64,000 nucleotides of DNA, taken from positions 1,674,001 to 1,738,000 of the forward strand of contig JAFKAC010000009.1 of the NCBI GenBank assembly GCA_025766275.1, given 5' to 3'. Of the stretch, positions 38,445 to 50,169 are shown in pieces. A program made the translations under genes and the position numbers. How positions within the stretch are numbered: position 1 is the stretch's first letter; every line of letters starts with the position of its first letter. The notes under the pieces were generated by a model. That model made no database searches and was not told where the DNA came from. It worked only from the letters and a program-made list of their open reading frames with translations. Origin of the DNA: Lactarius indigo. Its lineage: Eukaryota; Basidiomycota; Agaricomycetes; Russulales; Russulaceae.

Positions 38445-40619
38445 TTATAGCTTCGCATTCGATGGCATGGCGCGCAAGGCTTGCCGGACTCCGAGATCAC
38501 CGAGAACGTCTTCAGCACCGCCGAGCAAGGAATCAAAAGCTATGGTACGATGATACTTTGTGTCGCGTCCGTCAGTCGTCTGCACCAAGGAACAAGCGTG
38601 GAGCTGTTACTCACGTGCTCGACGAAGCGCCCCATACCCGTCCGAGTAATACCACGCCCACCGAAGATCTGGACGGCGTCCCGTGCTGTCTCCTGTGCCG
38701 ACTGGGTCGCGTACATCTTGAGCAGGGCGATTGGGCCAGCGAGGTGCTTAGCTTGCTCCTTGTACGACTACATTGCGTTGAGTACGAGACATCCAGGATT
38801 TCAGCCGAAATGGACGTACCATGTTGTTCATTTGGTGTGTAATGTTCTCCAGCCAGCTTTGCACGGACTCGACGCGGGCAATCATGGCAGCAACTTTGCT
38901 GCGGATAACGGCCTGCGATGCCAGGGGCTTCCCAAATGCCTTACGCTGACTAATCCATTTGAGACACTCCTCCACAATCGTACGCTGAGCACGAGCTGAG
39001 GAAGTGACCATCACCCAGCGTTCGTGATTAAAATTGCTGCGAACCAAGTGCCAGTCAACCGACTGCACACGTTATAACGGCAAGAAACTGTACCTGAGTA
39101 TAACGAAGATTCCTCCACCCTCGGGACCAAGGGTGTTCTCAACTGGTACCTTGGCATTGTCGAACGTAACGTACGCTGTTCCAGCAGCCGGAGAATAACT
39201 GGTCTTGATTTGCGACGTCTCGACGCCTTCACCACGCTCGACAAGAATAACCGTGAAACCGTCCTCGGTCTTGCATCCGACGGTGAAGTAATCTGCAAAG
39301 CTATCATATCATAGTTAGAAGAGTTTCATACCACGATAGGGTGCCACGTACTGCCCGTTGGTGATCCACTTTTTGGTTCCGTTGATGATCCAATGTTTTC
39401 CGTCTCCCGTCTTCTTTGCCGTAGTCTTAAGACCCGTCACGTCGCTGCCAGCAAATGCCTCGGAGATGGCGAGGCAAATGAACTTCTTGCCTGAGAGAAC
39501 TTCCGGTGCTACGCGGGCCTTGAGCTCTGGAGAGCCAAAGTTCAATACAGGAGGAAGGCCGATAATCGCGCCAGCCTGAAGACCTGTATATACACTCAAG
39601 TTGAGCGATTTAAGGGAATACTATGGCACGAAATATTACCGTCTCCGTAACCTCGGGCGCCGCAGCGGGCGATCTCTTGATGGATGACAAGCTTCGATAT
39701 CAGAATGCGTCAATACAATGCTAAGCTATCAACACGACGAACGCACCTCATGGAAATAATCGAACTGGTTGTTAACGAGCCCTGGGTCAGCACATGCATA
39801 TAGAATTGGAAGTAGAGACATGCCTCCTCAGGCTTGACAATGCCACCCATGAGTGTGAGCCCTTTGAGGTGCTTCCCAGGGCCCGCGCGCATGGCATGGA
39901 GATTAAGTTCCCTAATTTGTACTGGTCGGCGTAACTATCGCTGAGTGGGGGAGATGGAACGCACGCCATCTTTTGGATGACATCTAAGCTGGGACGCTTG
40001 CCATCCTCTTCATGGGCCTGGGCATCGGGGTAGATAACTTCATCGTGGAACTGACGGACGGCCTGTTGTAACTTGCGATGGCTCTGCGGAGGAGAGTGGT
40101 CAATATGCCTTCACGAGGACAGAGACCACGATATGCTCGCACCTCCTTGTAATAGGGGCTGTGGTATCCCTCTGCTAACCATGTGGGCTCCGCATACGGC
40201 ACTTTGCTGAATTGGCCGTTGACGCGGCCGTTTAGAGATGGCGTCTCCCCATCGATGTAGCCAACTTGGAGACGTTGGTATTGTGGCCGCTGGAGGACCT
40301 CATGGCGATGAAGACCATAGAAGGCGTCGGTCGCGTCCTGGCCCGCTGAGCAGCCAGATTGGTGGAAGTGACATGGGAAAGTAGTAAAGTACACGGACCA
40401 ATGTCGTCATCAAGGAGAACGGCGGCGCCTCCTGGATGCAGGTTCTTGAACCGAGTAAGGTCGTAAACCTTGCTGTCAATTACGACCCACTACAAAGGAA
40501 CGATGATGAATATTTGTTCGAACCGGGTTCAATGAGTCCATTCTTACGAGGTCATCGTCTTTGTTATGCTTCGTGACGTCGTCGCGAGTGAGTTTCTGAA
40601 GTTGTTTGGTTGTTGCCAT
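38445..40619 (-). CDS. Cytochrome b5 / acyl-CoA dehydrogenase fusion, peroxisomal type
   Basis: Multi-exon minus-strand gene from ATG 40619 (MATTKQLQKLTRDDVTKHNKDDDLWVVIDSKVYDLTRFKNLHPGG). HPGG and a later H (GLHRHEVL) are the heme ligands of a b5 domain (about residues 5-85). After a linker come the acyl-CoA dehydrogenase parts: LQAGAIIGLPPVLNFGS, ICLAISEAFAGSDVTGLKTTAKK (substrate and FAD site), WIINGTKKWITNGQ, a TAYVTFDNAKVPVENTLG beta-domain, NFNHERWVM, YAREAQ-like SYKEQAKHLAGPIALLKMYATQSAQETARDAVQIFGGRGITRTGMGRFVEH and the end RAMPSNAKL. It oxidises acyl-CoA to trans-2-enoyl-CoA. The C-terminal -AKL is a PTS1 signal, pointing to peroxisomes. It works one step before FOX2. The LysM gene lies 110 bp upstream of its start, same strand. 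Confidence 0.88.
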
Positions 40620-40728
40620 TGATTTATCTGGGGGTTGAAAAGAGAGAGAGTACAGACAGGCATCGCTTTATGGGGCATTGGATTACCAGAACCCGGACGA
40701 GCGGTGGCAATCCCACGTGCATGTGATA

Positions 40729-41840
40729 TCAGACCCGAACATTCACCCTGTTTACTCCCCTCCCCTCGGCTATCTCTCGGCATTCCCATTCATCGTCATC
40801 CAAGTACAAATCCACTGCTCTCTCCTCTAGTGTCCGACGGGGTGTTCTCCTGTTGCCCGACGGTAACTTCTCCCCTTCGAGTTTGAGAGACATGACGTCA
40901 GGCTCCGGGTCGCTATCCTCCGCGAGCGCTACGTACGCTTGCGCGATGCCCCAATCCGTCTCTTTGGTCACGCGTTGAAGAGCGATCTGCGCGCGCACCC
41001 GCGTCTGGCGCGCATCCTCCTCTGCTAAGGGCGCACTCGTGGCGTGGTGTGAGTGCGATTCTGGGAGGACCAGGAAGGTCCGCGTGTGCAGCAAGTACGG
41101 CGTCGTATTCAGCGTGCTGGGCGGGAGGTTATTCAGTTTGCAAAGTGCTCGGCCCTGATTGTATAGTGTAGTTAGTTCCAAAAGAAGCGAAGAAAAAAAA
41201 ACGAAACAGCACCCACGTTGATCCCTAAGCGAAGTGAGACTCCTAATAGTGTATCGTCTGGTCGAATGTAGTATCTCCCGGGACTGACTTGGTTGCCATC
41301 TGGTGGTTCTTCTGAACCCCCACGCGGTGCACCGGTGACGTCGCGCTCCGGCTGTCGTGTTAATTCGATCGGAAGGTCATTCGGCGGTGCTGTCGTGCTG
41401 GGGAATTGTACAGCTTCCCTGTCGCCCGTTTCGAGGGCTTGCTCCTCAGCGTCCTCGTCTCCAACTACGAAGACATCTTCATCTCTGATAGCGCCGTCTA
41501 CGTTAAATGCTACTTGTTGCTGTCCATGCACCGCGAGTGATCCGTCCACCTTCCGAGGATCAACGATACCCATGCCACCCAGGCAGAGGAGGCAGGGATT
41601 GTACCTTGCCAACCGTGGATTTGCTGTCAGACAGGAAGGACATATTGGGCGTCCGCAGCACCGAGTGAGGAATAACTCGGGGCTCTGTCTGAGAGAAGCC
41701 GCACTGCTAGACGAGTTGAATGCAGACTCGGACACACTCCCGCTTCTGGTGCCATCCTGGAATTGCTTCCACAGTCGAGGTGGAAGGGACGACGAGCAAG
41801 CCAAGCAGAGAGTTTCTATCGTGTTCGATTCCCGAGACAT
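40729..41840 (-). CDS. Intracellular LysM-domain protein with N-terminal Cys cluster
   Basis: Exons 41217-41840 and 40729-41154, 349 aa. It starts MSRESNTIETLCLACSSSLPPRLW and holds a likely zinc site (CLAC, CCGRPICPSC, CLLC) within residues 12-90. An acidic linker is followed by a LysM domain split by the intron: YYIRPDDTLLGVSLRLGIN/GRALCKLNNLPPSTLNTTPYLLHTRTFLVLPE. The rest is polar, with LEERAVDLYLDDDEWE near the end. There is no signal peptide, so it is not a secreted chitin-binding effector; it resembles the intracellular LysM proteins of fungi (zinc cluster plus LysM), whose role is not known. Confidence 0.8.
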
Positions 41841-42571
41841 TTCAGTAGTTCGAGTACAATGACGAATGCAGTGTTTGGAGCCGCACTGAGCTCATATACA
41901 GACTGGTCACGAGTCTGACTGCGGTGTTGCTGGTCAGGTGATTCAGTGGTCCGAGCGTAGAGTGCGACAAAGAACAAATGTGACCTGAGCCTCGCATCAG
42001 AGAGGATTGAGAGTAACGGAAAATATTTCGAGAACAGGATGGTTTATTATGACACATGGGAGACCTGTTTTATACATTTAAACAAAAATAGGTTCAAAGA
42101 AAGCGAAAGGGTCCAGGGGAACAAATGGAACGAGAAGCGAGTCGAAACGGTACGGGTGCGTCTGAGAAACGAATGGCGGTGATAAAAGGTGGGGTCGATA
42201 ATGGTTGAAATGGGTGCATGGAACGGATTTAGTCGTGCTTGCAGTAAAGGAAATGAAGACAAATAATAATTTATTACAGTAACCCGGACACAAAGCCTTC
42301 GACTCCGAAGTCTCCTGAGTGGCCACAAGTGTGCGCGCATGGCGTATGTATTCGGGTCCGTGCGAGCTCTTGAGACTTGTCGGCCAGTTCGGGTCGTGTA
42401 TCCCAATGGCTTGCTCCCGGTCTTACGTTCTATCCTTGGAGGATCTCCCTACTGGGAAACTGGCGGATATCACTGCCGGCGATTAACCATATGCTAGCAG
42501 ACATTGAATTGAAATGCCGGGTCTGCATCTGAAGATGGCCGTGATGATAATAGCCTGCTGTTTAGGATCAT
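41841..42571. other. Intergenic region
   Basis: No gene is supported between the LysM gene and the intronless zinc-finger frame. A minus-strand frame at 42047-42406 (119 codons) is Phe/Ser-rich without family resemblance and is more likely chance. Confidence 0.35.
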
Positions 42572-43543
42572 TCACAACTCAAGGCACAACTCCTTTGCCC
42601 CCGGGACCGGAGTCCCTGGACAAGTGTCGCACTCCCTGAAGAAGTAGAATTCGTCCCTCCCTCTCCTGCAGTCATCGCACTTCTCGTAGCGTTGGTTGCC
42701 ATGGTGTATAGCGCCAACCGCATGACTTGTGCAATTTTCGCACTCGACGGTCTTCCCCGAGGCATCAGTTACCGGGGACAGCATCTTCAGTTTCTTGGCG
42801 GCTAATTCTGCGGCCGATTTCTCAGCCGCGATCTTGGCCTTCTCCGCCTTTACAACGTCCCTTCGAGCTTTGCGTGCTTTCGCGCGCCTGGCTCTTTTTG
42901 CGTCGCTGACGACGCCGGTCGGTTTCGTGGGCGGGGCTTCGTTAGCTTGCTTGGCCTTGCAGCTGTGGCGGGAGAGCTTCTTGCGTGAAGCAAACTTCAC
43001 GTCACACAGCAAGCAGGTGCGAGTGGAGCCCGACGGTCTTGACGCCGCCAGCTCCGATGCACCGATGCGAGCCGGGTTCCGTATCAGTTTCGCTTCGCGC
43101 TCTCTTTCCCTTTTAGCCGCACGGCTCCGTTTGCGAGCTAGTCGCTTGCGTTCGCGGTTGGCCCGGTTGGATTTATACTTCACCTCTTTCGAGGCGAAGA
43201 AACCTGATTGGGGCTTCCCGTTCAGAACGCCAAGCAGAAAAATGAATAACGCCTCTTTGATGGAGGCTACAGAGTGGTTTGGACCGTTCGTCTTTACGAC
43301 GGCCACGGCGGTCTTCACCAAAACAGAGTGATAAACAGAATCTAGGGTGACCCAGTTCACCTTGCCGCCCGCATCCTTGGCGGCGACTGTCACCCTGGCA
43401 AGGAGTTCGCTCGCTCTGATGAACAAGCTCTTCTCCAGATAGGTGACTGCCGATTCCACTTCGGTTGCAGCGGTTGCAACAGAACGTTTCCGATTTGTTG
43501 CGGGTGTTGTAGAAGAAAAAGTGTCGCGAGTGACCTCGACCAT
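42572..43543 (-). CDS. Intronless basic zinc-finger orphan protein
   Basis: One uninterrupted frame of about 323 codons from the ATG at 43543 (MVEVTRDTFSSTTPATNRKRS). The middle is strongly basic (KSNRANRERKRLARKRSRAAKREREREAK). A C2H2 finger follows (CLLCDVKFASRKKLSRHSC), then an Ala/Lys helix-forming stretch and a second Cys cluster (CENC, CDDC, CDTC). I recognise no family. The lack of introns in an intron-dense neighbourhood is notable. A 200-codon frame is open on the opposite strand, which is expected from the high GC and Arg/Ala content. Likely nuclear or nucleic-acid binding, by composition only. Confidence 0.55.
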   Translation of the reverse strand: MVEVTRDTFSSTTPATNRKRSVATAATEVESAVTYLEKSLFIRASELLARVTVAAKDAGGKVNWVTLDSVYHSVLVKTAVAVVKTNGPNHSVASIKEALFIFLLGVLNGKPQSGFFASKEVKYKSNRANRERKRLARKRSRAAKREREREAKLIRNPARIGASELAASRPSGSTRTCLLCDVKFASRKKLSRHSCKAKQANEAPPTKPTGVVSDAKRARRAKARKARRDVVKAEKAKIAAEKSAAELAAKKLKMLSPVTDASGKTVECENCTSHAVGAIHHGNQRYEKCDDCRRGRDEFYFFRECDTCPGTPVPGAKELCLEL

Positions 43544-43759
43544 GACCAAAAAACAAAAAGAGTCCGTCTAAGGATAACAGAGGGTGCTATGCAGCCAGCT
43601 TCGGCCAAAGTAGAAGAAACTAGTCACGCATCACGCGTAACATCAGACAGGTTGCATCGAAACCTATGAAACGACGAAAGTGGGAGCAAATCTACCGCAT
43701 AACCGTGTATCGTATCCCACGTCGTTGAGAGCATCGAGCTATTGGTTACACGGTCCAGC

Positions 43760-46393
43760 TCAACTGGAACAGCTGCACTGGAACCCAAGCATCTTTGCGT
43801 CGCCTATGCCACACAGCCTCCTCTCCTCCCTCGTCTCCGCATCTAGCTCCTCATCTGCCCTATTATCACCTTCTGCACCCCAAGACTCGTAGGGATTACA
43901 TGCCATCTAGTGAGGAAAAATCGTTGGGTTTAAATCCGAGTTACCAAGGACAGATCTGGAATCAAGGACTCACCTGCATCACCTTCGCCAAAACACTTCG
44001 CCCGCTCCCCACGCCAGCCTCAACTTTCGCAATCACCTCCTCCAGGACCCACTGCCTCAGGACAAAACGGGGATTCGCGAGACGAGCCTCCTTCTCTCGT
44101 TGGGCTTGCCAATCACCTTCCGAGCCAGAGTTCGTGCCAACCCATTCGTCCTTCTCGCTCTCAATACGGGTGGCATATTTCTCTAGCCAGCTCCGCCATT
44201 GCTTCGCAGCCGCTCCTCGATCCGACACCCCAGTAGCAGATGTGAGGCCGATGAGAGTATCAATGAAGGAGGTATCCGAAGATGACTCTAACAGTGCTGG
44301 TCGGAAGCGCGTGAGATGTCGGAAGGTGAGGTGGAAATCGAGCCTCTGATCCGCCAGCATTGCCAATAGAGGCTGTACTAAAACTGCGTCGTCCTGCTCC
44401 TCGGCATGTCGAAGACCAAGGCGCTAAGGTAGTGGCATCAGAGACACAAGAATGTATGAACCATATCACGGACGTACCTGGCGCATCCTCGTATTGTATT
44501 CTTCTTCGTACTCGTGTCGGAAAGTATCCTCGAGTTCTTCCTTGATCAGAGCAACACCTTTGGAGCTCCACTCCTTAATCTTGTCCTTCGTAGCTTCCTT
44601 CTCCCAGCCTGCGGATACAGCTCTATCGCCCAGTTCGGCCTCTGCGCCGACAAGGGGAGAGAGAGCATCAAGTAGTGCTCTCAGGGCGAACAGGCTGCTC
44701 GTTTCGTAAGCATAAGAGCGCTGGAGGGGGGCAGAAGCCAGGGCACCCACATCATCTCCGGCTGGAACTGAGATAACCAGGACATCAACACAAATGGAAG
44801 TCTTGGAAACGCCTAGCTTACCTTGCATGCGTATCTGCCTTCCTGGTCGGTGTGGTTGCAGACATGCATGCGATCAAAAATGTCCATGAATGCGTACGGT
44901 CCTAATGTACCCGTCAGAGATTCGCGTGTATTCCAAATGCGAGGACACTCACCGTAATCGATGGTCAAACCAAGCACAGACACGCTGGAAAGGTTCATGA
45001 GCAATCGGACCAGGAGCCACCCGAAGCTGCTCATACTTGTCCGTGTTGATGACACCATGCATAAACCCATACGCTTGCCACCCTGCGACCATCCTCGCAT
45101 TTCTCCTCGTAGACTCTAATATCAACTCGCGCCCCCAGGCGCCTCCTTCGGATCTCTTGATACGTAACACCTGGTCAGCGACCCACTCGCCCAACACGCG
45201 TAGAGCATCTAGATCAGCAGGTTGTTGCCCACCGCCGAAAAAGAACAGCTCCACGGGCGGGTTCAGCGCTTCAAATGAGCCAATACGCAAAAAAGAAGGC
45301 GCAACGCGCGTCACGATACACGCGGATTCGCGGCGCTCCCTTATCACCGGTAACGAAGGTAGAGATATGATAGAAAGCGAGCGCGTGGTGGGTATCTTAA
45401 GTGCATTCATGGCTAAGACCTCACGTCAACCGGAGGGGAGGAATGAGGAGGGCAAGATGTGCCAACCTTCTGCGCATAAGTATTCACGCACTGACGAGCG
45501 TATGACCGCAAGGCCATCAGCACGCCGTGAGAAGGGAGTACGTCCTGCCCCTTTCAGCTGGAGCTCATAGGTAGTCTCAAGATCGGAAGGGTGGGGTGTC
45601 ACGTCTGCAGTCACCGTTAGAGGTCAAAAGAGCAGACTCGGAGAGGGAGAAACGCACGGATTGAGATCGCGCGCCCGTCTCCCAATTGTCCAGCCCAATC
45701 TCCGAACTGGTGGCCGCTGTAGCGGAGCGACCACGGAGCAAAGGAAACGTCAGCTTCGTCGTCTGATATGAGCAGAGCTTGCCCTCCGAGGACGTCGATG
45801 AGTTCCTGGCGCTTCGCGGCCGCATCACTGTCCTCTGCGTGCCGCTCCTGCAGGTCTACAAAGCCCAGGAGAGAGGGCTTCCCGATAATTTCAAAGGCAT
45901 CCCCAACATCCAAATGTGGCAAGCAATCTCGCAAGCCAGCATCGGACAGCCCGAGAAGCTCCATACGGTTATCCCTGCTGGTCGGGTATAGCTTCAACAA
46001 AGGCTCGCTCGTATCTGATTCAGCTGGTTCTGTCGTTTCCTTTGGGTCCGAGGCCTCGCGTGCTGCGAGCCATTGCTCTACGTATTCCTCTTTGTCGAAT
46101 GATTCGCCAGGGTTTTCCGGGGGTTCGATCTCATATGGAAATGGTAAAGGGAAGGGCGAGACGTGAGAAAAATGGGACTGCGGAGAGACAATGCGTCCGC
46201 GACGCTGGATGGATGGACTATTCTTCAATGTATACTTGAATGCAGAGACCGAGGGTGTTGCCGTGTCTGGGGTGAGATTGTGTATAAGAAGCTTAGCCGG
46301 TGGGGGTAGAGGGAGCGCAGAGATAGGATACTTTGTCATGATTAAAGTCGACATTCGTCTTGGTGCGGCCCAGAGGATTCGTCGAGCTGTCAT
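43760..46393 (-). CDS. SelO-type protein adenylyltransferase (pseudokinase fold)
   Basis: Multi-exon minus-strand gene; last exon 43760-43906, before it an intron to 43973. Family signatures in order: [90 protein letters not shown] (Asn of the metal site), [16 protein letters not shown] (Asp of the DYG), [19 protein letters not shown] and the end [10 protein letters not shown]. SelO transfers AMP to Ser/Thr/Tyr of target proteins and acts in redox control; yeast Fmp40 is mitochondrial. The end is Cys-Ser-Cys-Ser-Ser, with no selenocysteine. The first ATG (46393) gives an Arg-rich, acid-free leader ([17 protein letters not shown]) fit for mitochondrial import; inner starts are 46354 and 46339. 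Confidence 0.9.
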
Positions 46394-47729
46394 GCCCCTC
46401 CGAGTTGGCTACGGTAAATACGCCCTTTCATTTCGTCTTTCTAATTCATTTCATTTCATCTATCATAGTTCGCGAACATTTCTCCACCCCGCTCCTACAA
46501 TTCGCCACCGATGACGGTGATCAAACCTTCACTCTCGTCGAGTGTCCCAGTAAGCGCTTATGATTGCGAATTATTTATTCACATGATTACTGATGTGGAG
46601 AAAGGTGGAACTGGCCAACTCATATCGCGGCTAACGAATGACGAGATCGACGTAGCGATGTGAGTTGTATGTCACTAGCCGAGACCTTCTTTAATGCACC
46701 CCGCCGCAGCGCCCTCACAGATCCCCTTATTTCTGGCATAGCCAATGGATCAAAAGCATACAAGCTAATTGGCAGCTACGTCAGCACGCCATTGAATTGG
46801 TCATCCGCAGCTGCATACCTGTTCTAGCGACCAGCTGACTTGATGGTAGGGCGGTCATCACAGGAGCAAGCTCCAAATATCACAGCATTGCCGACCTCGA
46901 GGGTACCCCTATCGGCATCTCGCGCATCGGCAGTGGCAGCCAGACTATGGCGTATGTCATGGCCTTGCAACAAGGCTGGGAGACGGACAAGCTGCAGTTC
47001 GAGGGTGTGTCCACGCATTTTCCAACCCTCTTTCAAGGCATAACGTATGACCGTCAGTCAAAAACGATATTCGTGGGTTGATCGACTCGGTCAATGATGG
47101 GACCACGAGCGCATTCATGTGGGAATGGTTCACCACCAAGCCATTCGTTGACGCCGGCAAAGTGCGGTTTGTACGTCCCAGGTGGCGGTCCGGATTCCGA
47201 TTGCTGACAGGTTCCATGTGCCGCCGATCCAAATCCGGGTTTGGATAGATTGGCTCTGTGCCCACGCCGTGGCCTTCGTGGCTGATCGCCGCCCATCCCT
47301 CGCAAGACCGAGCACCATCAGATCAACTGAGGGCTTTCCTACAATCCCTCTCAAAATATGTTGCCGCCTTCGATGCGCCGGAAAACCGCGCCGGTCCTAA
47401 CGTTCAGTTTATAAAGGAGAAGTTTGGGTACCCAGAAGAAGATATATGCGTTGAGTTCATTCGCCAGTGACGTGACATGACCTTCTGCTGACTGTCCGCA
47501 TGCGACAACGACCCAGGCCTGGCTCAAAACAGTCTCCTATCCCAGTGACTGCAGCAGCATCCCGGAAAAGGTTATCACCGATACGCTAAAGTAAGCGCCA
47601 TCCAATACTAGATAATGACAGGTTGACATCGTCCTCGTGGACAGCCTACTTGAGAAGGCTAGTGTGGTGAAGGTGCCAGCTTTTGATGTGACAACCTTCA
47701 TCGATATGGCAGTAGCGAAATTGGCGTGA
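46392..47729 (+). CDS. Ca3427-like PBP2 (periplasmic-binding-protein fold) protein
   Basis: Nine exons: 46392-46413, 46469-46549, 46605-46659, 46710-46799, 46850-47004, 47058-47170, 47249-47449, 47517-47590 and 47645-47729 (291 aa, all phases agree). It begins [19 protein letters not shown] and shows the type 2 binding-protein fold: [111 protein letters not shown]. This is the fungal group related to bacterial NMT1/SsuA-like substrate-binding proteins, probably an old bacterial acquisition; ligand unknown. It runs head to head with SelO. Confidence 0.85.
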
Positions 47730-48246
47730 ACATCAGCAGCGCCGAACGCTGAGATTGGAAATACAATAGGTATATGGTATGTATGAGTGTACTGTATGTC
47801 CGCGTGGAACGAAGAAGTATGCCAAGGCTTGGCAACTGTACTCTACCGTGAACCGTAAAAGTCATGAACCGTACAACATTATCTGGTCAGGGGACCGAGC
47901 GTCATGGTGTGGGGAAATGCGTAGTAAACAGTAATAGTCCTATTATCTGGGGAGAAGAAATATACAGATAGGAAGATATAATTGGTATAAGTGATGCAAA
48001 GAGTGTGTATGTTGTAGAGAGCATGGTTGAAGCTTGAAGCAGGAAACGGAAACAACTGTTCCGGATTGGTTCTGGGTTTGCATGAAGCGTCTCTTCTATT
48101 ACTCAAAGTGTAGAGTACTCGCACTGCGAGTGTCGGGAATGGGGCGCGACTGGTGAGATGCCTCAATCAGTGTTTATTGTGACTCGGAAGAATGGGGCGT
48201 GGGCGTTGTTGACAGAAGTCTGGCAAGTCAATGTAAGTTTGATCAG
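47730..48246. other. Convergent 3' region between the PBP2 and F-box genes
   Basis: No separate gene. The F-box gene may have a last exon here: a GT donor at about 48284 and an acceptor near 48223 would give a short C-terminal tail ending near 48170-48180. Confidence 0.35.
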
Positions 48247-50169
48247 TCATGAAAATGGCTCAACGTCCGCATGGACAAACCTTAACCAGATCCTTGTCGT
48301 GGTGCATTTTTCCATAACTAGTTCCCAATCCCGTTCGCCGGTGGCATCACCGCTCAAGGCATCGAGGATGGATTGTCGCCCTTCCTTCGTTCCTTCGCCT
48401 TCTAATACCCATTCGCATTGCCACCCTTCACCAAGACCAGGACGGCTGTGAGGGCCCAAGCGTGCCAACCACATGTACTTTTTGATACGCGCAAAGCCAT
48501 TGGGGGAATGGGGGCTGCGTACCCGGGCAGGAAGGAGGACAAGGGAAAGTTCGGGTTCCTCGTGTGGAAGAATCGCGGTGAATTTCGGGTTAAATGGGGG
48601 TGGGACGATGCTCGCATAGTAAAAGGGCGTGGGGAGCGACAGGGGCTCAGATAAGGGGAGAACGGCCGAGGGGGTGAAGGGCACGAGACCAAAGCCGTCA
48701 AATAGCATCCATGACTCAGGTCCTAGTTTCCCATCGGCGGACAGGTCGCTGCTCGATGATCCTCGTCTCTCCTCTTCAGAAGGCAAGTAACCAAGATTGC
48801 AGACGACATCTCCAACAGAAAGATGTTGCCACAGCCCAGCATCATCCAATTGTGTCTCGCATGCGCTGATCGCGCCCTGATCTAGCTCCGAACAAGGAAA
48901 GTAGACGCGCAAGATCGGTGCGCGGAAGCGGGATGTGACAGCACGGATGTCGTGCGGTCCACGGGGGGTGAGAGACGTCGGAATAAACTCGGTTAAACGG
49001 GAGGAATGCGGCGACGGGCTGCCATAACTGTTGTCGGTAGACGAGCGGCTAGAATCCGTTGTGCAGGCAAAGTGCCGAGTTGGTCGCCTAAATAGAGTCT
49101 CGTCACCTTCGGACGCCGAGCCAGATGCTGCGACCGCACGCCTCCAACCTCTCCAACTTCCGGCATAGAGCTTCAATCCGATGGGATCCGCGGATGGAGG
49201 GGGAGGAGGAACCCTGTGTCTGCCCAGCATAGACAGGCGGGAGCGGCCTCGCTTGACAGGTTCACCTTCCATGGAGCGAGGAGAACGCCCGAATGTCGCC
49301 GGCAAGGAAAAGAACCGAATGTGCTTCCTCCTAGTCGTGAGCTGTAACGCGTGGCTTCTATTTTTCTCCTCACTTGAGAAAAAGGACAGTGGTGCTGGAA
49401 ACACGAGCTCCCGTCCCACTTGTTGATCTGTATTGCGATACCGCAACGAGGGGTCCTCGAGTTCTTCTGAGACCGGCGACAAAGAACTGTGGATAAGTGC
49501 CTGCAACAGGAGAACCACACGCGAATGTGCCTGACAGAGCGCGATGTATCTATTTGCCCTCTCATCCAGGGCAGGAATCACATGCGGGGTCGAAAGGGTA
49601 GCAAGAGCGTGAGTGGGATAGTGGTGTAACGAAAGCTGTTGGGAAATCACTGATGGGTTATCGTCGTCATCTGTCTCCGTCCCATACAGACACAAAATGC
49701 GACACGCACTGAAATGGCTCAGGTCGCTAAATCGAACTTCGATATCCCCTGATGAGCTCAAGTCGGCATGGCGAAGGCAATATTGGTAGCCAGGGACAAA
49801 GGCGGATAGGACAGCATCTCGAAGTTTGGGGTGTCGCAGGAGGTCTCTGCAAGACGTGCAGGTCATGGCGAGGGACCGGAAGTCATGCCACTGAAGATAG
49901 CGAAGAAAGTGGGTAAGGACACGAGGTTCCTGAAGCGCTCTGCTTAGGGGGGTGGGAGCCGGGGTAGGCATGTAAGAGATGTGAGAGGAGTGCGCGTAAG
50001 ATGTGCGCAACGTCGAAACCCCCGAGTGGGGAACATGATTAAGGGATGGGGCCGACGACAGAGGGAACGGAAGACCTTTCGAAGATCCGGCTCCGTGCTC
50101 ATTTGGTATGGGAGGTAAGGGACGAGAAGCACGACGATCATCAAAGGGGGGAAGGACGATAGTGGACAT
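48247..50169 (-). CDS. Long F-box-like protein
   Basis: A single open frame of 640 codons starting MSTIVLPPFDDRRASRPLPPIPNEHG. An F-box-like helix pair lies around residues 80-125: RVLTHFLRYLQWHDFRSLAMTCTSCRDLLRHPKLRDAVLSAF. The rest has Ser/Pro-rich linkers (residues 300-400) and a conserved-looking C-terminal domain (PESWMLFDGFGLVPFTPS, PLPTPFYYASIVPPPFNPKF, GFARIKKYMWLARLG, GWQCEWVLEGEGTKEGRQSILDALSGD, DWELVMEKCTTTRIWLR). Proteins of this layout are common in basidiomycetes and are presumed SCF adaptors. A last intron is likely after IWLR, so the printed end is provisional. Confidence 0.75.
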   Translation of the reverse strand: MSTIVLPPFDDRRASRPLPPIPNEHGAGSSKGLPFPLSSAPSLNHVPHSGVSTLRTSYAHSSHISYMPTPAPTPLSRALQEPRVLTHFLRYLQWHDFRSLAMTCTSCRDLLRHPKLRDAVLSAFVPGYQYCLRHADLSSSGDIEVRFSDLSHFSACRILCLYGTETDDDDNPSVISQQLSLHHYPTHALATLSTPHVIPALDERANRYIALCQAHSRVVLLLQALIHSSLSPVSEELEDPSLRYRNTDQQVGRELVFPAPLSFFSSEEKNRSHALQLTTRRKHIRFFSLPATFGRSPRSMEGEPVKRGRSRLSMLGRHRVPPPPPSADPIGLKLYAGSWRGWRRAVAASGSASEGDETLFRRPTRHFACTTDSSRSSTDNSYGSPSPHSSRLTEFIPTSLTPRGPHDIRAVTSRFRAPILRVYFPCSELDQGAISACETQLDDAGLWQHLSVGDVVCNLGYLPSEEERRGSSSSDLSADGKLGPESWMLFDGFGLVPFTPSAVLPLSEPLSLPTPFYYASIVPPPFNPKFTAILPHEEPELSLVLLPARVRSPHSPNGFARIKKYMWLARLGPHSRPGLGEGWQCEWVLEGEGTKEGRQSILDALSGDATGERDWELVMEKCTTTRIWLRFVHADVEPFS

